A stretch of DNA of 13,091 bases from contig JAGPFW010000018.1 of assembly GCA_018056275.1 (NCBI GenBank), positions 1-13,091 on the forward strand. Direction: 5' to 3'. Position 1 is the stretch's first letter, and each line of letters begins with the position of its first letter. This DNA comes from Patescibacteria group bacterium. Lineage in GTDB: Bacteria; Patescibacteriota; WWE3; UBA101185; UBA10185. Below are positions 6,235 to 13,091 of the stretch, piece after piece. Position numbers and translations under genes: made by a program. The notes beneath the pieces are model-generated. The model had not been told where the DNA came from and ran no database searches. It worked only from the letters and a program-made list of their open reading frames with translations.

Positions 6235-9200
6235 TTACCTTTTGTTTGTGTTTGGGGGCATAACTGCCTGTCTGGCGTAATCTAATACGGATGTGTAAGG
6301 AGTATTATTTGGGGTTTCTATACCACCTGCTATTCTTTCCTCTTCACTTCTCACAAGTGGACCTGCAAAATGGTCTTCTATAAAGTATGTACCCAAGTTT
6401 GAGGTACCTTTAAAGTTTGGTACCAGTATTGATTGAGCCATCCCAGCCGCTGTTATGAACGCGTCGCTTGCATCCATGGACTTTGAATCAGCACGTGTTG
6501 TAATTGTCATTTCGTCTGGTTCCCCGTCACAATCATACTTGTCCTCTCCTAGTAGAAAGTATTCCAGCTCACAGGGATCTTGACCCTGTGTTTCTTCTGT
6601 ACACCTAGCAAAACAGTCTTCCATGTCTATATCACAATAATCCGTTGGGACTAGTTCCCCCTCCTGGCTACAGACTCTATTATCGGGATCAGTATTGGGT
6701 CCAAGAAATCTTATAAATATGTTAAAGGCATTTTTTAGAAGACTAAGCCCTGTAGGACTTATTGGATCCCCTAAGTAGGTTAAATTTCCTTGGGATATAA
6801 CATTATCTTTATCGCATACGGGAGGGTTTCCTGGTATGCACCCTTTAATCATTACTTGAGCGGCAAATTGGTCATCGTTTTCAGGAGGGGCGTATTCAAG
6901 AGGCTCATCATTATGCCCTGATAGTTCAGACATAGCACAGTAGGTAGCTGATAAAATTACATTGTGTCTGCTTTGAGTTGTTCCCAACATGGGTATCGTT
7001 GAATTGTACCCAGATACTGGACTTGCAAGGGCTTTTACGCTTGTACTTTTCACCTCTACATTTTCAAATACTCCTTCTTCTGGATTAGTTATTAACTTAA
7101 CCGTATTTTGCGAAATATAGCCATTGGCCCCATCTGATAAAAACTTCACCTCGGTTCTCCCACCTCTTCCTGAATCATCTGGGTCATTTGTACCTGGATA
7201 GTATTTTTGTTGTCTTCTACCTGGATATTCTTGGCTTACCTCAAACGAGTTTTCCGGGATGGTAGTAAAACCTCTCCTAGTAGGTTCTGAGGCGCTTATA
7301 CCCCTCTTGAGGACTATATCATAGGGGAAGTACGCTACAGAAAGTTTTTTTGTGCATCCTGGAACAATCTCTGGATTACAATTTTGAGCCCTTTCCTCCG
7401 GAGGCAACCAATTATGTGGAGCCTGTATATCCATTAGTTTAACCATATCCCCGTTTGGCAATGTACAAATGTCAATGGTTTTGTCCATTTTTCTGTACAA
7501 GGAACCAATATCCATGTTGACTCTTCCTACTTCATCCTCCTTGTATATTGCGGGCGTTGCAAGGCTAATTAGAGGACCTCGTGAATTTTGGCTATTTAAC
7601 TTAAAGCCACTACTCTGATTCGGATCCCCCAACGTTTTGTTGGCAGCTCTGATATTTTCGCAAGGATGTATATCATCTATTGTATTGTTTCCTGTTGGAT
7701 AATATAGATTGGTAACCAATCCCTTAACTAGAAAACCAACTACATTAGAAGTTGCCTCTCTATCAGAATTGGATCCTGCCCGCATCTCTGCAGGGGTATC
7801 ATAATTTAGTCTTTTAGCGAAAATTCCGTCTGCTATTTGTGTGACGTTGTTAAAGAATCTACTCAAAATATTTCCTCTTTCTGAGGTATCATTCGGTTGT
7901 TTCAGTATAAAATTAGCGTTAGTTTGTGTCTCTTGTATGGCTGGAGTAACCGGGGATCCATCCACACAGACACCTCGTCCTTCCTCTGTAATATTTCTAT
8001 AATATAGTTTTTGAGGGCAGCTGTTAGATCTTACTCCGGTTTCAAAGTGTGTGGCTGCAGAAAGAGCTGGATCCTCATCATTTTGGTCTGGAAAGCTTGG
8101 CTGAGGTGCCTCTGATGGACATTTGACCCAAAGATCTAAAGGAGTAATGATTTCCCTATTTCCCTCCCAAAAGAAGTCCTGTGGGTATTTAGGGTAAGTT
8201 ATATTGGGTTTTGTAGGTATCTTAGACTGGATTATCTCTTTTAGCCCATTTCTGTTATAATATTCTAATCTAAGTGGTTCCATTTGTAGGTCATTCATAT
8301 CCACCTCAATAATTTGTACTGGATTCTGGCCACAAAATACAGCGAGATAATTCTTTCCCTTGTAGCTCTGCCCAATTCCAGATCTTCTTAAGAAAGTATC
8401 TACTGAAAAATATCCCTCTTCGTCTGTTGTAGTAGTCGTCTCCCAATTATTTATCGTATTTCCTATCCCTTTGGAAATAGGATCTCGCTCTCCTTGGTAA
8501 ACGCATATTCTTGCATTTCTTAATGGTTGCTGGGTTTTTGTTTTTCCATCAAGTGTTTGCTCTGTAAGTGTGCTGGTTATTTTTCCTATTATGGTGCGCG
8601 GTACTTTTTCTTCAGAACTGCCACCGCAAGTTTCATATCCACCACAAGAGGAGCCGTCATTACAATCTATATAACCGGCAATAGATCCATTGGTGTGGAA
8701 TACCGCAACTATCGGTTCTATGTAACCCCTAAGATCATCTAACAGTAAAGCTGTTGCGTAGTCTATGCCAGGGAAAGAACTACCATGAATTCGAGTTAGT
8801 TCTTCTAAATACCTTTTTCGTGTTGATAGTGGCCAGCTCGGACCCAAACCAATCTCAGTTGCTATAACAGGGGAACTGGAGTATCCAAGGCTGTTATGAA
8901 AACACAAATCTATATCTCGTGTTCCAGAGATAGTCATTAGGTTCCCTATCGTGTTAGGGCAAATCCCGCCGGGGTCTCCTGGGAATGCTACGCAATCGGA
9001 TCCGACTTCGCTTGGCGATAAAACTCCACTTGCAGAGGGACAAAGATCATATGCGTGAGTGTCTAAAGCCTCTGTAGCCACACCAGATCCCATTCCGGCA
9101 TAAAATTCCTGTCCTCCATATCCGTAACCTGACCATGCGCCTTGTATATTTCTTGGAGGGAATGACAAGTTTATGGGTGATTTTACAGGTACTATGTTTG

Positions 9201-9675
9201 GATTACTTAGGGATCCCGCAAAAATGTTAAAGTTACTTTTGTAGTCTCCAGGGTTGGCCTTTGGGTACCACTCCAAATCCATATTGACTTCATTTCCAAA
9301 AACTGCGAACAGGGGCCTTGGGAATCCCCCGGCATCTACACTATTCAAAACAGAAGCTGCAAGATTTGGGTTGAGTTTTGCCCACTGTCTTCCAACATTC
9401 TCAGAACCTATTCTCAAAATGGGAAACATATTGTATTGGCGGGCCGCATTCAGCATTTCGTTTATGGATGAAGCTTCGTCCCCATTAACTATTTGTACAA
9501 GAACAGTAACAGGATACCAATCTCCACTTCCCGCCATGTTTCTGATATTTTGAAACATTGTCTCATTTCCATGACAAATAACATGGGATCCCCAACCTTG
9601 AATTGCATATACTCTTTGTGTGCTAAAAGTTAAAATTGTAGAGATGAAAAACACTTTTATTACGAATTTTCTCAT
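6235..9675 (-). CDS. Giant exported protein with GH-A-like TIM barrel and Cys-rich tail
   Basis: This 1146-residue protein begins with a signal peptide (charged MRK, hydrophobic core 5-18, likely cut after VYA at 24). Residues about 26-335 look like a clan GH-A glycoside hydrolase barrel: E129 in FAVFGNEVN would be the acid/base, HAYD (207-210) the sixth strand, and E274 in VIATEIGLG the nucleophile. Residues about 358-470 resemble a carboxypeptidase-regulatory-like or SdrD-type beta-sandwich (TDEEGYFSVDTF). From 480 to 1146 I recognise nothing. There are 26 cysteines in the mature chain, six of them clustered at 1002-1049, suggesting disulfides outside the membrane. No C-terminal anchor or sorting motif is seen. 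The enzymatic role is inference from short motifs; it could be a non-catalytic surface protein. It lies 23 bases before sufC on the same strand. Confidence 0.8.
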   Translation of the reverse strand: MRKFVIKVFFISTILTFSTQRVYAIQGWGSHVICHGNETMFQNIRNMAGSGDWYPVTVLVQIVNGDEASSINEMLNAARQYNMFPILRIGSENVGRQWAKLNPNLAASVLNSVDAGGFPRPLFAVFGNEVNMDLEWYPKANPGDYKSNFNIFAGSLSNPNIVPVKSPINLSFPPRNIQGAWSGYGYGGQEFYAGMGSGVATEALDTHAYDLCPSASGVLSPSEVGSDCVAFPGDPGGICPNTIGNLMTISGTRDIDLCFHNSLGYSSSPVIATEIGLGPSWPLSTRKRYLEELTRIHGSSFPGIDYATALLLDDLRGYIEPIVAVFHTNGSIAGYIDCNDGSSCGGYETCGGSSEEKVPRTIIGKITSTLTEQTLDGKTKTQQPLRNARICVYQGERDPISKGIGNTINNWETTTTTDEEGYFSVDTFLRRSGIGQSYKGKNYLAVFCGQNPVQIIEVDMNDLQMEPLRLEYYNRNGLKEIIQSKIPTKPNITYPKYPQDFFWEGNREIITPLDLWVKCPSEAPQPSFPDQNDEDPALSAATHFETGVRSNSCPQKLYYRNITEEGRGVCVDGSPVTPAIQETQTNANFILKQPNDTSERGNILSRFFNNVTQIADGIFAKRLNYDTPAEMRAGSNSDREATSNVVGFLVKGLVTNLYYPTGNNTIDDIHPCENIRAANKTLGDPNQSSGFKLNSQNSRGPLISLATPAIYKEDEVGRVNMDIGSLYRKMDKTIDICTLPNGDMVKLMDIQAPHNWLPPEERAQNCNPEIVPGCTKKLSVAYFPYDIVLKRGISASEPTRRGFTTIPENSFEVSQEYPGRRQQKYYPGTNDPDDSGRGGRTEVKFLSDGANGYISQNTVKLITNPEEGVFENVEVKSTSVKALASPVSGYNSTIPMLGTTQSRHNVILSATYCAMSELSGHNDEPLEYAPPENDDQFAAQVMIKGCIPGNPPVCDKDNVISQGNLTYLGDPISPTGLSLLKNAFNIFIRFLGPNTDPDNRVCSQEGELVPTDYCDIDMEDCFARCTEETQGQDPCELEYFLLGEDKYDCDGEPDEMTITTRADSKSMDASDAFITAAGMAQSILVPNFKGTSNLGTYFIEDHFAGPLVRSEEERIAGGIETPNNTPYTSVLDYARQAVMPPNTNKR

Positions 9676-9683
9676 TGTATTGA

Positions 9684-9692
9684 ATTATAGCA
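9684..9692 (-). promoter_or_regulatory. Extended -10 promoter of the giant exported protein
   Basis: On the minus strand the sequence is TGCTATAAT, a perfect extended -10 (TGn plus consensus TATAAT). Eight bases separate it from the ATG at 9673-9675, so the message would begin at or within a base or two of the start codon. No -35 match lies at 16-18 bases. This promoter could also drive the suf genes downstream. Confidence 0.65.
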
Positions 9693-9752
9693 GAAGTGTA
9701 CTCAAGAGGGAAAATTTGAAAGGAGAGTTTTAAGTTCTGCCATATACATAGA

Positions 9753-9766
9753 TATAATGATAAAAT
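9753..9766 (+). promoter_or_regulatory. Promoter -10 elements of the DUF1189 gene
   Basis: Two overlapping candidates are present. TATAAT at 9753-9758 lies 6 bases before the ATG at 9765. The extended element TGATAAAAT at 9758-9766 lies 7 bases before the second in-frame ATG at 9774. Either choice gives a nearly leaderless transcript. The same 9-mer TGATAAAAT occurs again before tRNA-Asn (10668-10676). No convincing -35 is seen. Together with the opposing promoter at 9684-9692 this makes 9676-9764 a compact divergent promoter region. Confidence 0.55.
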
Positions 9767-10670
9767 GACAAGCATGAAAGAAAATAACCCCGACCCTAGA
9801 ACCAATTTGGCTCAAAGAATAAAAGCAGCTCTGCATGTGTACACAAAAAGTCTCGTATCGGTTAAATACTACAGAGAAATCATAAGCACAGATTTAAGAT
9901 TTTCCCTCAAATACTATGTAGTTTTGGCAGTCCTTTTTACACTTGTAAACTCACTATTCTCCACAATTCAGGTATTACCCAAGTTGCAAAAAGGAATTGA
10001 TGACGCTTTGGAGTATGCCCTTGATCTTTACGAAGATGATTTAGTCATTACAATAAACGATGGGATTCTGTCCGTAAACAAAGATGAACCTTATATTGTG
10101 CCTTTTGTTGGTGTTGCAGGCGCAACCGTTGCAAAAAACCTCATAGTTTTTGACTCCGAAGCGGGATTAGATGATTTGAAAGATACCTACGAAACTCTTC
10201 TCTTGGTCAATGGGACCAATATTTTGATGCGGGGTCCCTCAAAAGTGGAAGTTTTTCCCATAAAAGATTTTCCTAACGCGGAGATTACTAAGGATTCTTT
10301 TGTGTCTTTGGTTACTCAAATCAGATCCTTTACAAAATTTGTACCTTATGTAGTGGGAGTTGCTTTTGTTCTTTCTATGCTCTTTTATTATTTAGTGTTT
10401 AGACTTATTTACCTAGTTGTGGTAGCAGTTTTATTGTGGGTTGTTGGTTCCTTGCGGGGCTTGAGTTTGGATTTTTCCAAGTATTATAAGGTGGCACTTC
10501 ACACAATGTCTTTGCCTTTAACTGTGGGATTGCTGAATTCGGTTTTTATGTCAAGTTTTTATTTTCCCTATTGGTTTTTTCTCTTAAATGCTATCTTTGG
10601 GATTTTGGTTGTTATGTCGTTAGAAAACACCTCTACCGAAGGGGATGTGCTAGAGGGTGAGGTTTTGTGA
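9765..10670 (+). CDS. DUF1189-family membrane protein
   Basis: This is a 301-residue integral membrane protein of unknown function. An N-terminal amphipathic part with KSLVSVKYYREI, typical of DUF1189, precedes a first membrane segment (about 48-68). A loop of about 120 residues follows, predicted to lie outside the membrane (69-190), then four closely spaced hydrophobic segments (about 193-211, 212-230, 250-266, 268-286) and a short acidic tail. The family call comes from this architecture and the N-terminal motif. The start is given at the ATG 9765; the ATG at 9774 is an equally good choice, since extended -10 TGATAAAAT sits 7 bases before it. It is divergent from the giant protein gene and is followed after 31 bases by tRNA-Asn. 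Confidence 0.8.
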   Translation: MTSMKENNPDPRTNLAQRIKAALHVYTKSLVSVKYYREIISTDLRFSLKYYVVLAVLFTLVNSLFSTIQVLPKLQKGIDDALEYALDLYEDDLVITINDGILSVNKDEPYIVPFVGVAGATVAKNLIVFDSEAGLDDLKDTYETLLLVNGTNILMRGPSKVEVFPIKDFPNAEITKDSFVSLVTQIRSFTKFVPYVVGVAFVLSMLFYYLVFRLIYLVVVAVLLWVVGSLRGLSLDFSKYYKVALHTMSLPLTVGLLNSVFMSSFYFPYWFFLLNAIFGILVVMSLENTSTEGDVLEGEVL

Positions 10671-10676
10671 TAAAAT
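10668..10676 (+). promoter_or_regulatory. Possible -10 element of tRNA-Asn
   Basis: TGATAAAAT overlaps the TGA stop of the DUF1189 gene and lies 25 bases before the tRNA. It fits TGnTAnAAT and repeats the 9-mer found at 9758-9766. A start about 7 bases downstream would leave a leader of about 19 bases. There is no good -35. The tRNA could instead be read through from the upstream gene. Confidence 0.4.
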
Positions 10677-10701
10677 CTTTGGTGTTACCGTTCTTCAATG
10701 A

Positions 10702-10776
10702 TCCTCGGTAGCTCAATGGTAGAGCAACCGGCTGTTAACCGGTAGGTTGTTGGTTCGAGCCCAACCCGAGGAGCCA
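10702..10776 (+). tRNA. tRNA-Asn (anticodon GUU)
   Basis: This is a full class I cloverleaf. The acceptor TCCTCGG pairs with CCGAGGA, the D-arm is GCTCAATGGTAGAGC, the anticodon stem ACCGG/CCGGT encloses CTGTTAA (anticodon GUU, reading AAC and AAU), and the T-arm is GTTGG-TTCGAGC-CCAAC. The discriminator is G and the 3' CCA is encoded at 10774-10776. The restriction-modification pair begins 140 bases beyond its 3' end, a classic position for integrated DNA, although no repeated tRNA end is visible in the window. Confidence 0.97.
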
Positions 10777-10916
10777 TTAAATTAGACACAAAATGACTTC
10801 AAAAGCTTGCGCCAGTTTTAATTCAAGAGCCATGATTAAAGAAAGGCCTTGAAATTTGTCTCGCAACTAGCCTGTGGTCACGCCTGGGAAATCCCGTTCA
10901 TGGAATTCCTCATTAT

Positions 10917-12059
10917 TTAGTTTTCTTCATAATGTTGTCTAAAATCTTCAAAAGTACCAGTTTCTTTGAAGTCTATTTCAAAGTTTTCAGCATCTATTTT
11001 TCTGATTTCAACAGAATCAATACCTAAAGCATCCAACATATCCATAGTAACGACTTGACCTGATGGAACTTTAAGGACATCGTCCAATAACCATTCACCA
11101 AGGTCTGTATTTGGATTAGACATCAAAGCCTTGCTACCGTCCTGGCATACCTTGGCACTTATTATTCTTCCATTTGGTAATTTCAGATTAAAGGGTACAT
11201 CCCTTGAAGGAAAGAAGCTTTCAAACTGTCGGTGTATCCAGGCGGGTATCGGAATATAAACTTCTTTTTCTTTCCTTTCCCTACCACCCGCATTCCATTG
11301 ATTTAAACCACTTTTTTCCGGAACATTTCTACCGCCACGCTCTGAATATAGGGGTAACCATACAACACCCACATACTGGCTAGTACTATCTTTTAAAAGA
11401 CCCATTTTATCAATGTATAACGATTCTAATAGGTCAAAAGGGTCTTCAAAGATTTTTACATCAAAGTCGACTTGATATTTATTATAAAATCTTTTAAATA
11501 AGGTACTTTTTGAAATATTGAACAAATATTCGGAAGTGGCATCATTAAAAAAGATGGAATTATCACCACCTTTTCTAATACCAGTTATTTTATCTATATT
11601 TACAAAGTCCATAGGTTCTTCTACAACATAGAACTTGCCTTTATCCCTAATTACCGAATGATAGATTGTGGAATCTAATCCATGTATATCCTTGGTCACC
11701 TGTATTCTTTTGTTTCTAAGGTCTGAAATGACCCTTACAAGCTGTTCTGGTTGGTTGATGATGTCTGTATAAAGTGAACGAGCCTTATTGAATTCTGCCA
11801 CTTTCTGAAAGCTTTCCCCACTTTTGGCATTTAAAAAAGTTTTTAAACCTATACCTACCGTGCCTTTCCTAGCATCAACCGAAGTATCACCCCTTGATAG
11901 GTTGTCAGCTTGGAAAGCCCTACAGAACGCATTTTCAGCCGTTCTATAATATAAATAAGGAACATCGCTATCAGAAAATAATCTGGACAACGACCCTAGT
12001 GATTTAAGAATTTCAATATACTTTTGCTTGTTATCTTTAGGCTGTCCAGTAATAAACAT
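10917..12059 (-). CDS. Probable type II restriction endonuclease with B3/NgoFVII-like DNA-binding tail
   Basis: This 380-residue protein would cut DNA at the site protected by the neighbouring methyltransferase. The N-terminal part contains ENAFCRAFQADNLSRGD and VDARKGTVGIGLKTF. D62 and K73 are spaced like a PD-(D/E)xK nuclease core, with E42 as a possible extra acidic ligand, but the usual acidic residue before xK is G71. The C-terminal part (about 230-360) has SGLNQWNAGG, EVYIPIPAWIHRQF, SFFPSRD, then DGSKALMSNPNTDLGEW, resembling the B3-like recognition domain of NgoFVII/BfiI-type enzymes. I see no HxK phospholipase-D motif, so the nuclease part differs from those enzymes. It starts 4 bases after the methyltransferase stop without a Shine-Dalgarno. 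The family call is from memory of motifs. Confidence 0.72.
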   Translation of the reverse strand: MFITGQPKDNKQKYIEILKSLGSLSRLFSDSDVPYLYYRTAENAFCRAFQADNLSRGDTSVDARKGTVGIGLKTFLNAKSGESFQKVAEFNKARSLYTDIINQPEQLVRVISDLRNKRIQVTKDIHGLDSTIYHSVIRDKGKFYVVEEPMDFVNIDKITGIRKGGDNSIFFNDATSEYLFNISKSTLFKRFYNKYQVDFDVKIFEDPFDLLESLYIDKMGLLKDSTSQYVGVVWLPLYSERGGRNVPEKSGLNQWNAGGRERKEKEVYIPIPAWIHRQFESFFPSRDVPFNLKLPNGRIISAKVCQDGSKALMSNPNTDLGEWLLDDVLKVPSGQVVTMDMLDALGIDSVEIRKIDAENFEIDFKETGTFEDFRQHYEEN

Positions 12060-12063
12060 ATTA

Positions 12064-13029
12064 TTATGATAATGCCTTTATGAACTGATACGCAATTTTT
12101 TCTATAACTGGGACTGAAACCGAATTACCTACTTGTTTATATAATGTTGAATCTGCAAGGTTTCCTGGTAAAACATAGTCCCTAGGATAACCTTGTAATC
12201 TCAGACATTCTTTAGGCGTAAGTTTTCTTATACCCTTTTTGTCTTTAATAATTGGAACATTATGACCTCCCGTACCCATATTTGCGGTTAGTGTTGGACA
12301 AACATTACTTTTGTTTTCACGCACATAAATTCTACGCCACTGATATACAGTATCTTCTTTAGTCACATGTTCTTTTAACTTTTCAAATAGGGACTTGTCG
12401 TTGTAGTAATACCTATCTGGAACTTCCGTATCTAATAAATCCCTAAAAGAAGTTTTAAGTGGTTCTGAATCTGGAAAAGTAAATCTTTCGGCAACTTCAG
12501 GGTCTAGAAATCCTACTATATAAAGCCTTTCCCTGTTTTGTGGCACATTTCCATAATTCATAGTATTTAAAACAGCTTCTTTGACGCTGTAGCCAAGTTC
12601 TAATAATTTTTTTTTCATAAACTGATAGGTCTTACCCTTGTCGTGTGAATATAGATTTTTAACATTTTCTAGCAAAAATGCTTTAGGTTTGCGGTCGTTA
12701 AGCAGGCGTAATATTTCAAAGAACAAATCACCCCTGCCCGCATCTTCTAAACCTTTTCTGTAACCTGCAATAGAAAAAGGCTGGCAAGGAAATCCGCCCA
12801 ACAATAAATCGAATTCGGGTAAATCTTCTGCATTGATTTTCCTTACATCTTCGATATGTAATTTAGGCCCATTGAAATTTAGATCGTAGGTATGCTTTGT
12901 GAATTTATCAAAATCATTTGCATAAACAGTTTCGAAAGCACCTGTTTTTTCAAACCCAAGTCTAATACCGCCAATACCTGCAAATAAATCTATTGCTTTG
13001 AATTTTGTTCGGGTTTTTTCCATATCCAT
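12064..13029 (-). CDS. DNA (cytosine-5-)-methyltransferase
   Basis: This 321-residue enzyme transfers a methyl group from SAM to C5 of cytosine in a specific site and protects the host from the adjacent endonuclease. All main motifs are present in order: I DLFAGIGGIRLGFE (14-27), IV GGFPCQPFS with catalytic C82, VI ENV (121-123), VIII QNRERLYIVGF (164-174), a short recognition region (about 180-250) ending in PTLTANMGTGGHNVP, IX RKLTPKECLRLQGYP, and X QVGNSVSVPV (299-308). Both M1 (13027-13029) and M3 (13021-13023) are possible starts. It leads the two-gene cassette with the endonuclease behind it; no controller gene is seen. TGCTAATCT (minus, 13039-13047) is a possible extended -10 nine bases before M1. 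Confidence 0.97.
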   Translation of the reverse strand: MDMEKTRTKFKAIDLFAGIGGIRLGFEKTGAFETVYANDFDKFTKHTYDLNFNGPKLHIEDVRKINAEDLPEFDLLLGGFPCQPFSIAGYRKGLEDAGRGDLFFEILRLLNDRKPKAFLLENVKNLYSHDKGKTYQFMKKKLLELGYSVKEAVLNTMNYGNVPQNRERLYIVGFLDPEVAERFTFPDSEPLKTSFRDLLDTEVPDRYYYNDKSLFEKLKEHVTKEDTVYQWRRIYVRENKSNVCPTLTANMGTGGHNVPIIKDKKGIRKLTPKECLRLQGYPRDYVLPGNLADSTLYKQVGNSVSVPVIEKIAYQFIKALS

Positions 13030-13038
13030 ATTAAGTAC

Positions 13039-13047
13039 AGATTAGCA
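13039..13047 (-). promoter_or_regulatory. Possible -10 element of the methyltransferase
   Basis: On the minus strand the sequence is TGCTAATCT, which keeps the TGn extension and the T-A and final T of a -10 box but is weaker than the others. It lies 9 bases before the ATG at 13029, again giving a very short leader. No -35 is recognised before the window ends. Confidence 0.35.
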
Positions 13048-13091
13048 TTAAAAGATTAAAAAAGCAGCACGCTATATCCTATCGCTAATAG

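Noticed and set aside
9254..9553. Plus-strand frames inside the giant protein gene
   Set aside because: They are shadows opposite the signal peptide and barrel region; no plausible start context or domain.
10777..10916. Attachment-site copy of the tRNA-Asn 3' end, or an intrinsic terminator, between the tRNA and the endonuclease gene
   Set aside because: I found no second copy of the tRNA end here and no GC-rich hairpin followed by a T-run; GGGAAATCCC is too short to count.
1..13091. CRISPR array, insertion sequence or recoded UGA
   Set aside because: There are no regularly spaced repeats and no transposase. UGA ends several intact genes in frame, so the standard bacterial code fits.

Overview
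The window looks like chromosomal DNA of a small-genome bacterium of the Candidate Phyla Radiation (Patescibacteria). This is an inference from several things: AT-rich genes packed with gaps of a few bases or overlaps, a very short SufD, a huge secreted protein with no close relative I recognise, almost no Shine-Dalgarno sites, and tRNAs with encoded CCA. UGA is used as a normal stop (Fn3-like gene, sufB, DUF1189 gene) and Trp is UGG, which argues against the recoded Gracilibacteria/Absconditabacteria. I cannot name the phylum.

Layout. Bases 1-311 hold no gene I can support. Two minus-strand tRNAs follow: tRNA-Ser(CGA), and an unusual tRNA-Ile(UAU) that reads AUA directly. Next, also on the minus strand, come a small membrane-anchored Fn3-like protein and the ribosome hibernation factor HPF/RaiA, which has its own promoter. 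From 6211 down to 1487 lies a complete Fe-S cluster assembly operon, transcribed right to left as sufC-sufB-sufD-sufS-sufU-DUF1858-ferredoxin. Upstream of it, in the same direction and only 23 bases away, is a gene for a 1146-residue exported protein with a putative clan GH-A glycosidase-like domain. A divergent promoter region (9676-9764) separates it from a plus-strand DUF1189-type membrane protein, followed by tRNA-Asn(GUU). The right end holds a two-gene type II restriction-modification cassette on the minus strand: a C5-cytosine methyltransferase, then a probable endonuclease whose C-terminus looks like a B3-type/NgoFVII-like DNA-recognition domain.

How the genes fit together. SufS removes sulfur from cysteine, SufU takes it over, SufBCD builds the cluster, and the DUF1858 protein and the single-cluster ferredoxin are plausible redox or client partners. 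Promoter-like -10 elements, several of extended TGnTAnAAT type, lie only 6-9 bases before the ATGs of the transcription-unit leaders, while most internal genes lack a Shine-Dalgarno site. Together this suggests widespread leaderless transcription. The restriction-modification pair directly beyond the 3' end of tRNA-Asn is the most likely acquired segment.
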